Positions 44,195-53,309 of a DNA stretch of 64,000 nt are shown here, piece by piece. The notes beneath the pieces are model-generated. The model had not been told where the DNA came from, ran no database searches, and saw only the letters and a program-made list of their open reading frames with translations. The stretch comes from Haloterrigena salina JCM 13891 (GTDB lineage Archaea > Halobacteriota > Halobacteria > Halobacteriales > Natrialbaceae). The stretch lies in the NCBI RefSeq assembly GCF_000337495.1, contig NZ_AOIS01000012.1, forward strand, positions 1-64,000, given 5' to 3'. The position numbers were made by a program, and so were the translations under genes. Each line of letters starts with the position of its first letter. The first letter of the stretch is position 1.

Positions 44195-44863
44195 TCAGTT
44201 ATCGACGAGGTCCGCGACCATTCCGGAGACGAACTCGAGTTCGTCCTCGTTGACGCCGTGACTCATGCCCTCGTAGAGCCGTTTGGTGACGGCGGCGTTC
44301 ATGGACTCGAGGACGTCGGCCGTCTCGTGGACGCGCTCCTCGGGAATGTGGGGGTCGACGTCGCTGCAGCCGAGGAAGGCGGGTGTCGCCTCGAGGTCCG
44401 GATCGTCGGCGAGGTAGTCGTCGGGGTCGACGTCCGCGCCGATGAGGCCGCCGCTCAGAGCGACGAGGCCGCCGTACCGCCGCGGGTTGCGGGCGACGAA
44501 CTCGCTGGCGAGGCAGGCCCCCTGCGAGAAGCCCATCAACATGATGCGCTCGGTCGGAATGCCGGCGTCGGTGGCCTCGGAAATCGCGTCGCTGATCGCC
44601 CGCAGGCCCGAGGTTCGTCCGGGCTCGTTGCGCTCGACGGGTTCGAGGAAGGAGTTGGGGTACCACGTCTTCCGGGCCGCCTGCGGCGCGAGGAAGGCGA
44701 CGCCCTCCCGACCCACTTCGTTCGCCATCTGGACCATCCCCTGGGCGGTCGCGCCGCGGCCGTGGGTGAGGACGATCGCGGCCTCGGCGTCCTCGAGGGC
44801 GGTGCCGCCCGTCACGAGGGGCTGGCCCTGGTGAGGGCCGTCGGCGCCGTCGCCGGCGCTCAT
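44195..44863 (-). CDS. Phospholipase/carboxylesterase family hydrolase (MhqD-like)
   Basis: A 222-residue alpha/beta hydrolase. The nucleophile is Ser113 in GFSQGA; LTHGRGATAQGM forms the oxyanion loop, CSDVDPHIP gives the acid and YEGMSHGV the histidine. Bacterial relatives include the quinone-responsive MhqD. It is the last gene of a three-gene operon with an FAD protein and a VOC protein; its start overlaps the VOC stop by four bases. Confidence 0.87.
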   Translation of the reverse strand: MSAGDGADGPHQGQPLVTGGTALEDAEAAIVLTHGRGATAQGMVQMANEVGREGVAFLAPQAARKTWYPNSFLEPVERNEPGRTSGLRAISDAISEATDAGIPTERIMLMGFSQGACLASEFVARNPRRYGGLVALSGGLIGADVDPDDYLADDPDLEATPAFLGCSDVDPHIPEERVHETADVLESMNAAVTKRLYEGMSHGVNEDELEFVSGMVADLVDN

Positions 44864-45480
44864 TCGACACCACCGACGCCGGCGTCGGCGTCGGGCAGGT
44901 CGTGTTCGACGACCTCGAGGCCGAGCGCCTCGATCGCCCCGCGGAGGTGTTCGTCCTTGGCGTAGTCGGCGCCGTCCGCCTCGCGGAGTTCCTGGGCCTT
45001 CGCTAAGACCTCGCCGCGGCGGTCGTCGGGAATCTCGTACTTGTCCGTCGAGAGCTCGATCACGAGGCCGTTGTTGTCGCGGGTGTAGATCGAGTGGAAG
45101 ATACCTCGGTCGAAGACGTTGTAGCCGTGGCCCGCGTCCTCGAGCGCCTGCATCGTGTCCTCGTACTCGTCGGGGTCGACGCTGAAACAGAGGTGGTGGA
45201 CGGCGCCGACGCCGGCCCGCTGGCCGCGGGCGGAGGGCCGGTCGTCGCTGACGAAGAAGGTGAGGATGCGCCCGTCTCCGGTGTCGAAGAACAGGTGGGT
45301 CTGCGAGGGGTCGTCGAGGTTCGGCTGGCGGAGCACGAGGGGCATGCCCAGCAGGTCGCGGTAGAACTCGATCGTGTCGGCCTCATTGCTCCCCCAGATG
45401 GTGATGTGGTCGGTTCCGGTCGTGTGGACGGGGCTGTCGGGCAGTTCGGGCGTGACTGGGTTGGGGTGATCCTGTGACAT
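44860..45480 (-). CDS. VOC (glyoxalase/ring-cleaving dioxygenase-like) protein
   Basis: A 206-residue member of the vicinal-oxygen-chelate superfamily. Metal ligands are suggested by THTTG-like HTTGTDHITIWG, by VGAVHHLCFSV and by GLVIELSTDK, which supplies the Glu. One paired-barrel module is followed by a helical tail of about 45 residues. Bacterial MhqO relatives cleave or detoxify hydroquinones. The ATG at 45478-45480 lies five bases after the FAD gene stop, so the operon is tightly coupled. Confidence 0.85.
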   Translation of the reverse strand: MSQDHPNPVTPELPDSPVHTTGTDHITIWGSNEADTIEFYRDLLGMPLVLRQPNLDDPSQTHLFFDTGDGRILTFFVSDDRPSARGQRAGVGAVHHLCFSVDPDEYEDTMQALEDAGHGYNVFDRGIFHSIYTRDNNGLVIELSTDKYEIPDDRRGEVLAKAQELREADGADYAKDEHLRGAIEALGLEVVEHDLPDADAGVGGVE

Positions 45481-45485
45481 GGGTG

Positions 45486-46106
45486 TTACTCCGCGACCAG
45501 TTCGCCGAAGACGCGCTCGGCGTCCGCGGGAACGTCGAAGTCGTGGTAGTGTTCTCCCCGTTCGCTCGAGAGGATGTTGAGTGCTGCGGCGGCGCCGTCG
45601 CCGACGGCGATGGCGGCCTGCCACTCCTCGGGGCGGACCATCGCGCCCGTCGCGTAGGCGCCCTCGACGCTGGTCTCCATCTCGACGCCGACGTCGACGG
45701 TGCCGTCCTCGGCGAAGTCGACGCCCAGTTCCTCCGCGAGGTCGCGGTTGGCGCCCGTCGCGAGGACGACGTAATCGGATTCGTACTCGCCCTCGTCGGT
45801 TTCGACGGCGAAACCGTCGCCGGACTCGCGGACCGCAGTCACTTCCTCACCCTGCCGGCGGTCCGCGCCGAAGTCGTCGACCTGCTGGCGGGCCGTCGCC
45901 ATGAACTCGCTGCCGCCGACCGAGCCGATCCCCAGGTAGTTGAACAGGTGCGCCTTGTGCATCCAGGTCTCGTCCGTGTCGAACACCGTCGTCTCGAGGC
46001 CGTTCTTCGCGGTGAAGAGCGCGGCACTCAGGCCGGCGACACCGCCGCCGACGACGATCACAGATGCGTTCCGTTCGGGTTCGTCCGCAGTCGTCTCGTC
46101 GCTCAT
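45486..46106 (-). CDS. Short FAD/NAD(P)-binding oxidoreductase
   Basis: A 206-residue thioredoxin-reductase-like protein with only one nucleotide-binding core. SVIVVGGGVAGLSAALFTAKN is the FAD fold, VVLATGANRD the second motif and YATGAMVRPEEWQAAIAVGDGAAAAL the C-terminal FAD motif. The redox CxxC of thioredoxin reductase and the inserted NADPH domain are absent. It leads the operon with the VOC and esterase genes, behind GTAAC-type repeats. The ATG at 46104-46106 was chosen by its distance to the FAD motif. Confidence 0.83.
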   Translation of the reverse strand: MSDETTADEPERNASVIVVGGGVAGLSAALFTAKNGLETTVFDTDETWMHKAHLFNYLGIGSVGGSEFMATARQQVDDFGADRRQGEEVTAVRESGDGFAVETDEGEYESDYVVLATGANRDLAEELGVDFAEDGTVDVGVEMETSVEGAYATGAMVRPEEWQAAIAVGDGAAAALNILSSERGEHYHDFDVPADAERVFGELVAE

Positions 46107-46108
46107 GT

Positions 46109-46180
46109 GGTTACAGAATGTTACCGCAGCCGTATGAACCCCGCAGAGACGCCGGGCCAACTACGTAACACGCGTGTTAC
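46109..46180. promoter_or_regulatory. Operator-like GTAAC repeats before the FAD-VOC-esterase operon
   Basis: A perfect 16-base palindrome, GTAACACGCGTGTTAC, lies at 46165-46180. Nearer the start, minus-strand GGTAACATTCTGTAACC (46109-46124 region) holds two direct GTAAC units five bases apart. The two sites flank the likely promoter, 3-75 bases before the ATG, and probably bind one regulator. Confidence 0.55.
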
Positions 46181-46513
46181 CGGGCGCGGCGATCGAACGG
46201 CGAGCGGACGGTCGCCCCGACGGTCGACCCGCACCCGCCGATCCGCGATCGACGTATCGCTCGAGCGGACAAACCCTCTCACCGAACCGTCCGTATTTTT
46301 GCGATGAGCGGCCTGTACTCACTAATATCGCCCTGGCGTGCGCAGGCTCAACCGGTTCAAGCAAAACCGGTCAATCCTGACAGTACGGAACAGAACCACC
46401 CGGCGCCGGCCCGCGACCCCGTCCCCCCGCGGCCGTCGGCGCCGTCCATCAACCGTGGCCCGGTGACGGCTTGCTCGAGGGCCACTCGATACCGCAGCCT
46501 AACGGAGACATCC

Positions 46514-47605
46514 ATGAACACAAGCCTCGAGGTGGAGTACTGGGTTATCGACGACGACGGCGACCTGGTTTCACCCGGATCACTGCTCGACTACTCCGAA
46601 CAGATCGATCCAGAGTTCGTCGAACCGATGCTCGAGATCAAGACGACGCCCTGCTCGTCGATGGCCGAGCTCCGCGAGGAGTTCCTCGGTCTGATCGGGG
46701 AAATCGTCGACGCGGCCCGCGAACGGGACAAGCGACTCGTCCCGCTGGCGACGCCGCTGCACGCCGCCCCGTCGGAGATCCCCTACCGCGACAAGCGGGG
46801 GACCGACCTCCAGCGGCGGATCGTCGGCCCGGCGTTCGACGACGCGCGAGTCTGTGCGGGCACGCACATACACTTCGAGCAATCGAACGTCGCCGACCAG
46901 TTGAATATGCTGACGGCGCTCGATCCCGCCTTCGCGCTCGTGAACAGTTCCTCGCACTACCGCGGCGAGCACATTCTCGAGTGCGCCCGGCCGTTCCTCT
47001 ATCGGCGCTCGTGTTACGAGCCCTGTCCCGACCAGGGCCAGCTCTGGCCCTACGTCGACAGCGCTGCCGAGTGGGAGGAAGAACTCGAGAACGCCTACGA
47101 CTGCTTCCGCGAGCGCGCGCTCGAGCGCGGCGTCGATCCCGACGCGTTCGACGAGGCGTTCGATCCCTACGACGCGGTCTGGACGCCGGTCCGACTGCGG
47201 CAGGCGATGCCGACCGTCGAGTGGCGCTCGCCCGACGCGGCCCTGCCGAGTCAGGTGCTGCGCCTCGCCGAGACGGTCCGCTCGCTCGTTAGCCGCGCCG
47301 ACGCCCGCGGGACCGCGATCGGCGACGGCGACCCGACCGACACCCACGGCGACAACGAGGGTTCGGTGACCCTCCCGTCGTTCGACACCGTCGAAACCGT
47401 CACCGACGCCGCGATCCACGACGGCCTCGAGGACGCGAGCGTCCGGAACTATCTGCAGAACCTCGGGTTCACGCCGTCGGCGTACGACCCGCTGGCCGGC
47501 CGACTGCCCGACGAGCGGCTCTCGAAACGCCGGGCGAAGAAACTGCGGCTCGAGGCCGCACGGGGACTCGAGGCCGACCTCGAGCGGCGTCGGGTTCGCG
47601 CCTGA
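46514..47605 (+). CDS. GCS2-family carboxylate-amine ligase (glutamate-cysteine ligase-like)
   Basis: A 363-residue enzyme. LEVEYWVIDDDGDLVSPGS opens it as in GCS2 proteins, FVEPMLEIKTTPCSS carries the Glu of the active site, GTHIHFEQ holds the metal-binding histidine and PTVEWRSPDAALPSQV the substrate loop. It may join glutamate to cysteine to make gamma-glutamylcysteine, the main haloarchaeal thiol, or act on a related amine. The ATG at 46514 was chosen because the upstream frame is promoter sequence. Proximity to the electrophile-type operon is suggestive. Confidence 0.82.
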   Translation: MNTSLEVEYWVIDDDGDLVSPGSLLDYSEQIDPEFVEPMLEIKTTPCSSMAELREEFLGLIGEIVDAARERDKRLVPLATPLHAAPSEIPYRDKRGTDLQRRIVGPAFDDARVCAGTHIHFEQSNVADQLNMLTALDPAFALVNSSSHYRGEHILECARPFLYRRSCYEPCPDQGQLWPYVDSAAEWEEELENAYDCFRERALERGVDPDAFDEAFDPYDAVWTPVRLRQAMPTVEWRSPDAALPSQVLRLAETVRSLVSRADARGTAIGDGDPTDTHGDNEGSVTLPSFDTVETVTDAAIHDGLEDASVRNYLQNLGFTPSAYDPLAGRLPDERLSKRRAKKLRLEAARGLEADLERRRVRA

Positions 47606-47681
47606 GGGAGCGCCGCGTCGAGCGGACGCGGAGCCGAAGCGGCTCTCGACCGTGACCGCGGTCGGAGTTAGCGGTCTGCGA

Positions 47682-50600
47682 TCAGAACCACGATCCTGAG
47701 CCGGATCGTCCGCGCCCCTTCTTGCGACGCCCGCGACCGCTGTGATTCCCGTGGCCCGGCGCGTTGGGGCTGTTACCAGGTCCGTTCCCGCGATGACCCG
47801 GCGCGTGGCCGCTGTTTCCGGGAGCGTCTCCACCCCCCTTCTCGTCGGTCCAGTCCCTCGAGGGGTCGTACGCGTCGAACAGCGGGAGCGAGTCGTCGAA
47901 CGCGGTCGTCTCGAGGACCGTCGGGTCGTCTCCGAGGTGTCGCTCTTCGTCGACGACTGCGTCCGCGTTGAACCGGAGGTCCGTCCGGAGCTTCGCGGCG
48001 ACGGCGTTGAGGTGGCGCGCGTGCTCGGCGGCGGCCGCGGCGCTACCGAGCAGGACGACGGCGCCGCCGGCCTTTCGGTACCTGCGAAGGGCGAGGAGTT
48101 CGCCGATCTCGAGCTCCCGGGCGGGCGCGCTGAGCAACACGGCCCGCGGTAGCTCCGTCTCCATCTCGGCGGGCAGCGTCGCCGCGAGATCGTTTATCTG
48201 TCGCAGTCGGAGACCGACCCCCTCGAGGTACCGCTGGTAGTACATGCAGTCCTCGAGCGAGATCGAGCCCGCGGCGTTGAACTGACCCTGGCCGCCGACG
48301 ATGAGAACGTCGCCGTCGGCGTCGCTCGCGGAGAGGGCGTCGATCAAGTTCGTCAGGAACGGGAAGTTACCGTAGCCGCTCGTGTCGACGCCGAACGCCG
48401 CGTCGGCCTCGTAATCCTCGTGGATCGGGATTCCGCCGACCAGCGCGACGCGGCGACGTTCGTCGACGCCGACCAGCGGGATTTCCGAACCGTCGTCGTA
48501 CGCGATCCCGCCGGTCTCGAGGCGCTGTTCGGCGCTCGGCTCGGCCGCGACCGCGACGCGGTCGTCCTCGAGTCGACCGCCGTTTCGGCCGCGGGCGCTG
48601 CGGACGCTCCGGGCTGACGGGAGGTACAGGTCCTCGACCGGCTCGTTCCGAATTTCGCCGAGCGCGTCGAAATCGGCCGCCGACCAGACTCCCCGGCCCG
48701 CAGCGAGGGCGTCCTCCTCGAGCGCGGCGAACTCGTCGTGGGCCGCAAAGCCCGAGGAGTAGACGCGGGCGTACCCCTCGGCGACGATCTCCCGGTTGTG
48801 GTTCGTCGAGAAGGAACCGTTCTCGAAGTCGGCTTCGAACGCGTCGGGATCGTAGTGGACGAAGCCCAGCAGGCGCCCGTAGTTGCCCCGCAGTGGTTCG
48901 GCCTCGTCGAATGTGACCTTCACGTGGCGCCCCTCGAGGTCGGACTCGTCGACCGCGGCGCCCTCGGGAGCGAGTCGCTCGAGGGCGAACTCGGCCGCCC
49001 GCTCGCCCCAGTCGTGCAGGTGGTCGTCGGCGTCGTCGGGGATTCCGAACCACTCTTCGGGAGTCACCTCCGTTGGTGGCGTCTCCGCGGTGTCGACGCC
49101 GACGTTGCGCACGACCTCGCGGTAGCCGTACTCGGTGTCGAACTCGACCTCGACGGTGTCGCCGTCGAACACGCGGACGACTCGACCGTAGTACTCGCCG
49201 TCGCGCTCGAACTCGATATCGACGCCGTCCCGGCCGCCGAAGTAGTCGAACTCGGGCGAGAAGTCGGTTGCGAGCGGAACGTACTCCGGTCCGGCGTTGT
49301 GGACCTCGTCCTCGACCTGGCCGCCGTTGAACCGGAACGCGAGGTCCAGCCGCTCGGCGATTTCGTTCAAGTTTCCGGTCCGATCGTTGCCGCCGAAGTC
49401 GGACTGGTCGAACAGGAAGAGGGCGCCGCCGTCGGCGACGAACGACTCGAGCGTCTCGAGTTCGGCATCGGTGAACGCCCGGTCCGGCGTCGTGACGACG
49501 AGGCCGTCGGCGTCCGCGAGACCGACCGCAGTCTCCGCCTCGCCGAGGTACGACCGGTCGAAATCGCTCGTCTCGAAGACGTAGTCGTCCCAGCCCGAGG
49601 TCCCGTCCTCGACCTGGTCGTCGTTGAACCGGAAGCCGAGGTCCAGCCGCTCGGCGATCGCGTTCAGGTGAGCCGTCTCGGCGTGACCGCCGAAGTCCGA
49701 CTGGTCGTGGAGGAAGACGGCCCCGCCGTCGGCGACGAACGCCTCGAGGGCCGCGAGTTCGCCGTCGGTGAACGGCTCGGCGGGCGTCGTGATCACGACC
49801 GCGTCGGCGTCCGCGGCGTCGGCACCGCTCGATCCGCTCATCGAGCCCTCGAGGAGCGCCAGCAGGTCGTCGGTGGCCTCGACGGCGTACCCCTCGCGCT
49901 CGGCGTCGGCGATAAACGTCTCGAACCGCGAGCTCCCGTAGTACTGGTCGTGGCTCTCGTCCCAGTAGACCGTCTCGCCGTCGACGACATCGTCCCAGAC
50001 GCCCAGGAGGAACGCGCGGTTCTCGTCGTGATCGCTGTCGTCTGCCGCGAGCGGTGCGCCGAGCCCGACCGTGCGGTCGTCGCGCGTGATCAGCGGAATC
50101 CGCTCGTCGTCGGCGTAGCGGTACGGTTCGGCGTCCGACCGATCGACGTTCGTCGCCGTCGGTTCGGCCCACGCGAGCACCTCGAGTGCGTCCGCGGCCG
50201 CCACGCGGTCTTCCGTGAGCGCGTCGTCGTCGGGCGAGACCTGACTCGCCGTCGAGTAGAACTCGAGGGTCGGCCCGTCGGTGTCGAACTCCTCGAGCGG
50301 GCGCAGGTCGTAGCCGTTGTCCTCGGCGTAGCGACGGAAGACGGTGTGACTCGAGAGGTCCCAGTACTGGCGGTGGCTCTCGTCCCACAGCACCGTGCTG
50401 TCGGGCCCCATCAGTTCGTCCCAGACCTCGAGCACGAACTCCTCGTTGCCGACGTCGAACCCGCCGCGCTCGTCGCTGAGGAAACCGGCGCTACCGATCC
50501 CCAGCACGTTCTCGTCCTGCGTGATCAGCGGAATGCGCCCGTCCTCGTAGGAGACGACGTCGGACTCGTCGGTGCCGCCGCTGGTCGTCGTCACGTACGC

Positions 50601-50846
50601 GTCTTCGGAGGCCCACGCGACGACGTAGTTCTCGTCGGTCAGTTCGCCGTACTCGGCGCTGATCTGGGCGGCCGTCGAATAGAACGAGAGCGCTTCGAGG
50701 CCCTCGTCCGCGTCCGCATCTGTAGAACCGGTGCCTCGAGCGCTCGACGACCCGGAGATCGCGAGCGTCCCGGTCGTCGCACCGAGCAGCGAAACGAACG
50801 ATCGGCGATCCAGTCGACGCGCATGGCCGTTCGGAAGGGAACCCAT
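47682..50846 (-). CDS. Large Tat-exported protein with repeated domains and an internal thermonuclease (SNase) domain
   Basis: A 1054-residue exported protein. The N-terminal Tat signal is DRRSFVSLLGATTG without an obvious lipobox. Two repeats follow (about 50-190 and 194-340; FYSTAAQIS and FYSTASQVS begin them, DESHRQYW and DESHDQYY near their ends), then two shorter repeats with VVITTPAEPFTDGEL (about 349) and VVTTPDRAFTDAEL (about 448), each with DQSDFGG. At about 550-716 lies a staphylococcal-nuclease domain: VVRVFDGDTVEVEF, VGVDTAETP, DWGERAAEFA and GNYGRLLGF keep the catalytic Asp, Arg and Glu positions. A last repeat-like domain (808-1000) and a Gly/Asn/Pro-rich basic tail follow. It may degrade extracellular DNA at or outside the cell surface. 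Confidence 0.78.
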   Translation of the reverse strand: MGSLPNGHARRLDRRSFVSLLGATTGTLAISGSSSARGTGSTDADADEGLEALSFYSTAAQISAEYGELTDENYVVAWASEDAYVTTTSGGTDESDVVSYEDGRIPLITQDENVLGIGSAGFLSDERGGFDVGNEEFVLEVWDELMGPDSTVLWDESHRQYWDLSSHTVFRRYAEDNGYDLRPLEEFDTDGPTLEFYSTASQVSPDDDALTEDRVAAADALEVLAWAEPTATNVDRSDAEPYRYADDERIPLITRDDRTVGLGAPLAADDSDHDENRAFLLGVWDDVVDGETVYWDESHDQYYGSSRFETFIADAEREGYAVEATDDLLALLEGSMSGSSGADAADADAVVITTPAEPFTDGELAALEAFVADGGAVFLHDQSDFGGHAETAHLNAIAERLDLGFRFNDDQVEDGTSGWDDYVFETSDFDRSYLGEAETAVGLADADGLVVTTPDRAFTDAELETLESFVADGGALFLFDQSDFGGNDRTGNLNEIAERLDLAFRFNGGQVEDEVHNAGPEYVPLATDFSPEFDYFGGRDGVDIEFERDGEYYGRVVRVFDGDTVEVEFDTEYGYREVVRNVGVDTAETPPTEVTPEEWFGIPDDADDHLHDWGERAAEFALERLAPEGAAVDESDLEGRHVKVTFDEAEPLRGNYGRLLGFVHYDPDAFEADFENGSFSTNHNREIVAEGYARVYSSGFAAHDEFAALEEDALAAGRGVWSAADFDALGEIRNEPVEDLYLPSARSVRSARGRNGGRLEDDRVAVAAEPSAEQRLETGGIAYDDGSEIPLVGVDERRRVALVGGIPIHEDYEADAAFGVDTSGYGNFPFLTNLIDALSASDADGDVLIVGGQGQFNAAGSISLEDCMYYQRYLEGVGLRLRQINDLAATLPAEMETELPRAVLLSAPARELEIGELLALRRYRKAGGAVVLLGSAAAAAEHARHLNAVAAKLRTDLRFNADAVVDEERHLGDDPTVLETTAFDDSLPLFDAYDPSRDWTDEKGGGDAPGNSGHAPGHRGNGPGNSPNAPGHGNHSGRGRRKKGRGRSGSGSWF

Positions 50847-51049
50847 GCGTGAACGTTTTAGTTGACTTAGATGAACGTTCGTAATAGCAGTACGTTCCGG
50901 TATGTAATCGGTTCGGGCAATCAGAATTCAGCGGAACCGATCAGGTTCCTGTTTTCGCACAACAGCATCCCTCTACTGTTGTCTCGAATCAAGAGAGTGG
51001 CCGAAACCAGAACTCGGAGCTGACCTATCGAACGCGCAGCGGGGGCCGC

Positions 51050-52288
51050 TCAATGCAAGCGATCGAGCCATCGCTGGCCGGTCCGGAGATCCGTCGGCAC
51101 CTCGTCGCCGAACGCACAGCGGGTCCGATCGGTCTCGCAGGGGTTGCCCGCCGCGACCTCGATCTCGGGCGAGCCGCCCTCGAAGACGGCCGCGCTCGCG
51201 GTCGTCAGCTGCCCGAAGGCGTGGGGTTCGTCCGTCTCCGGCTCGGGGTGGCGACAGATCGAGTCGTCGCCCGGCCCGTTCGCGTGGTCGCGCGCGATCG
51301 CCCAGAGATCGTCCCGATCGAGGCGCTCGTCGCCCTCGAGCAACTCGAGGGCGCGCTGCCGGCGTTTCGTCGAACTCTCGGCCTCGGTCGACTCCGAGCG
51401 GACGAAGTGGTTCGTTCGCGTCACCACGGAACCGTCGTCGACGAATATCTGCTCGGTCGCGGGGTCGATCTCGAGCAGAACGGCGTCGGTGTCGTCGGCC
51501 AGAAACAGCGTCTGGCCCATCAAACGACGCGTGGGCCGGGACTCGAGGAACTCGCGAGCCTCTTCGGCGGTCGCACACTCCTCGAGGATCATCCGGATGA
51601 CGGTGCCGTTTCGCAGTTGGGTCTCGGGCGAGACGTCCTCGCCCTCGCCTTCGCAGTCGATGTACGTGTTCGCGGCGACCAGCCCCTGATCGTTGACCCC
51701 CTTGAACATCGCGACCGTCCCGCAGGTGTCGATCGTCAGGATGCCGTAGTAGTCGTCGATCGGCGGCTGTTCGACGACCGACTTCGGCCGGGCTCCTCGA
51801 CCCGCGATGTCGCGGTTCTTGAGCACCAGCGGGCCGCCGGTGGCGGCGTCCGGCCCCGCGTCGGTCGTCGACTCCGGATCGACCGTCAGCGGCGCGACGA
51901 GCGCGTTCGTACACCCCTCCCCGATTCCGTTTCCGACCCCTTTCGGATTCTTCTCCGAGCGGCCCTCCCCCTCGGCAAGTTCCTCGCACAACTCGGAGTA
52001 GGCGAAGACGTACACCTCGTAGACCGCCGGATCGACGTCGAACACATCGGCCATCGCCTCGTAGGCCCGCCGGTGGCGATCGGGGAGGCTCTCCTGACTG
52101 CGGCGACCGTACTCGAGCAGCGGCTCGAGGTCGACGCCCCGCTCGTCGACGATCGACTCGAGTTCGTCGATCGCCCACTCGACGGCCTCGCGCTCGGTCT
52201 CGGCGCGCCGTTGCGCGTGCTCGGCGAATGAGTCGACGCCAGCGATCACATCGTCGTACGCAATAGTGTCGACGGCCGTGTCGTCCAT
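51050..52288 (-). CDS. C45-family Ntn-hydrolase/acyltransferase-like protein
   Basis: A 412-residue protein related to the acyl-CoA:6-aminopenicillanate acyltransferase family. The nucleophile is Cys126 in GEGCTNALVAP, which becomes N-terminal after self-cleavage in active members; GPLVLKNRDIAG and LVAANTYIDCEG downstream are family-like. It contains no signal peptide. Haloarchaeal members are mostly untested, and the substrate, perhaps an amide-linked lipid or antibiotic-like compound, is unknown. Confidence 0.83.
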   Translation of the reverse strand: MDDTAVDTIAYDDVIAGVDSFAEHAQRRAETEREAVEWAIDELESIVDERGVDLEPLLEYGRRSQESLPDRHRRAYEAMADVFDVDPAVYEVYVFAYSELCEELAEGEGRSEKNPKGVGNGIGEGCTNALVAPLTVDPESTTDAGPDAATGGPLVLKNRDIAGRGARPKSVVEQPPIDDYYGILTIDTCGTVAMFKGVNDQGLVAANTYIDCEGEGEDVSPETQLRNGTVIRMILEECATAEEAREFLESRPTRRLMGQTLFLADDTDAVLLEIDPATEQIFVDDGSVVTRTNHFVRSESTEAESSTKRRQRALELLEGDERLDRDDLWAIARDHANGPGDDSICRHPEPETDEPHAFGQLTTASAAVFEGGSPEIEVAAGNPCETDRTRCAFGDEVPTDLRTGQRWLDRLH

Positions 52289-52601
52289 ATCGGAAGCTAG
52301 GCCTCGAGGTGGTTGTATCGCCGGCCTGAATTAGTCTCCGAGCCGGGTACGGCAGCCGTTCGGCGACCAGTGCAGGTGATCGACGGGAGCGAATCGGCTG
52401 GGGAGGATGTGGCGATTCCCTGTTGCCGCGGTAACGGACCGCTTCCTCTCATCACTCTCCTCGAGTACGCTGATCACTACGCGAGCGGACTCGAAGCGCA
52501 AATAGGTACTAAACTAAAGGGTGTACGCGCGTCGGCAGCGGGGATTGGTGATCGTCGCGCGTGGCGATGATCGATGTCTTTCCCCCCGATCCCCACTGTG
52601 A

Positions 52602-52650
52602 TGCCGGTGTCCGGCACTGCCGACATTCTATTTAACGTTAGTGGCCGGCA
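52602..52650. repeat. TGCCGG/CCGGCA inverted repeats before the lipoprotein gene
   Basis: A palindrome TGCCGG-TGT-CCGGCA (52602-52616) is followed by TGCCGA (52618-52623) and CCGGCA (52645-52650) around a TATA-like CTATTTAACG (52628-52637). The pattern suggests overlapping operators. The rest of 52289-52706 has no supported gene. Confidence 0.35.
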
Positions 52651-52706
52651 TTAGTGTATCGGAAACGTTCAACTATCCTTGCATTGAGAGATAGAGTACC
52701 CCGCTA

Positions 52707-53129
52707 ATGCGAGCCCGGCGCAACCTGCTGAGGACCTTCACTATCGTCGGTACCGCCGGCTGTCTCGAACCGCCGGTGACCGGGTCGCCGCCGTCCCGTC
52801 CGCAGGGGAGTTTCGAGTTCGACGTCCGAACGGTCGACGGTGCCGAACTGGTCCGGATCACGGCGACGAACGTCAGCGGTAATCTATCGGGTCTCAGGGT
52901 TCGGATCGGCGATACAGTCGCCTACGCCGACGGCCGATACGGCGAGGCGTACACCGCCAGCCGCGAGTACGTCGGCGAGTGGGACGACGGGATCGACTCG
53001 GGCGACGTCCTCGAGTTGACGACCGGTGACGCGCTCCCCGAAAAGCGGCTCCGTATCGACGTCGAACGCGACGAGCGCGACGAATACGTCAGCATCGGGG
53101 AGACGGACTTGAGCGTCGCCGACCCCTGA
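52707..53129 (+). CDS. Small exported lipoprotein of unknown function
   Basis: A 140-residue protein with RRNLLRTFTIVGTAGCLEP at the start: basic residues, a short hydrophobic run and a lipobox cysteine at 19. The mature part is a single beta-rich domain (ELVRITATNVSGNLSGLRVR, VLELTTGDALP) similar in pattern to the globular part of haloarchaeal pilin-like proteins. The twin arginines are at positions 4-5. It is alone on its strand. Confidence 0.6.
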   Translation: MRARRNLLRTFTIVGTAGCLEPPVTGSPPSRPQGSFEFDVRTVDGAELVRITATNVSGNLSGLRVRIGDTVAYADGRYGEAYTASREYVGEWDDGIDSGDVLELTTGDALPEKRLRIDVERDERDEYVSIGETDLSVADP

Positions 53130-53192
53130 CGGAGTGGTGCCCTCAGCGACGAAGGGGGACTGCTATCGCTCACGGACTGTTCGCAATAGAAG

Positions 53193-53309
53193 CGGGCGCG
53201 ATGGGATTTGAACCACGGTCGGAGCAAAGCTCCTCCCTGCTTCAAATCCCACGTGCCGGTTCGCTCGTCACTGCGTTCCTCGCTGCACGGGCGCGATGGG
53301 ATTTGAACC
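53193..53309. repeat. Direct repeat of the tRNA-Arg 3' end, with a cruciform between
   Basis: A 22-base copy of the tRNA-Arg 3' end (53193-53214) repeats exactly at 53288-53309, 95 bases on, inside the tRNA. Between them TGGGATTTGAA (53202-53212) pairs with TTCAAATCCCA (53241-53251) around a hairpin GGAGC-AAA-GCTCC (53221-53233). Duplicate tRNA 3' ends are the footprint of site-specific integration and excision. Confidence 0.7.

Noticed and set aside
48738-50852. Plus-strand frame of 704 codons over the exported nuclease-containing protein
   Set aside because: It is the antisense shadow of a gene with a Tat signal and a nuclease domain; the frame itself has no motif.
52313-52570. Plus-strand frame of 85 codons
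   Set aside because: No family pattern, poor codon use and overlap with promoter-like repeats; probably chance.
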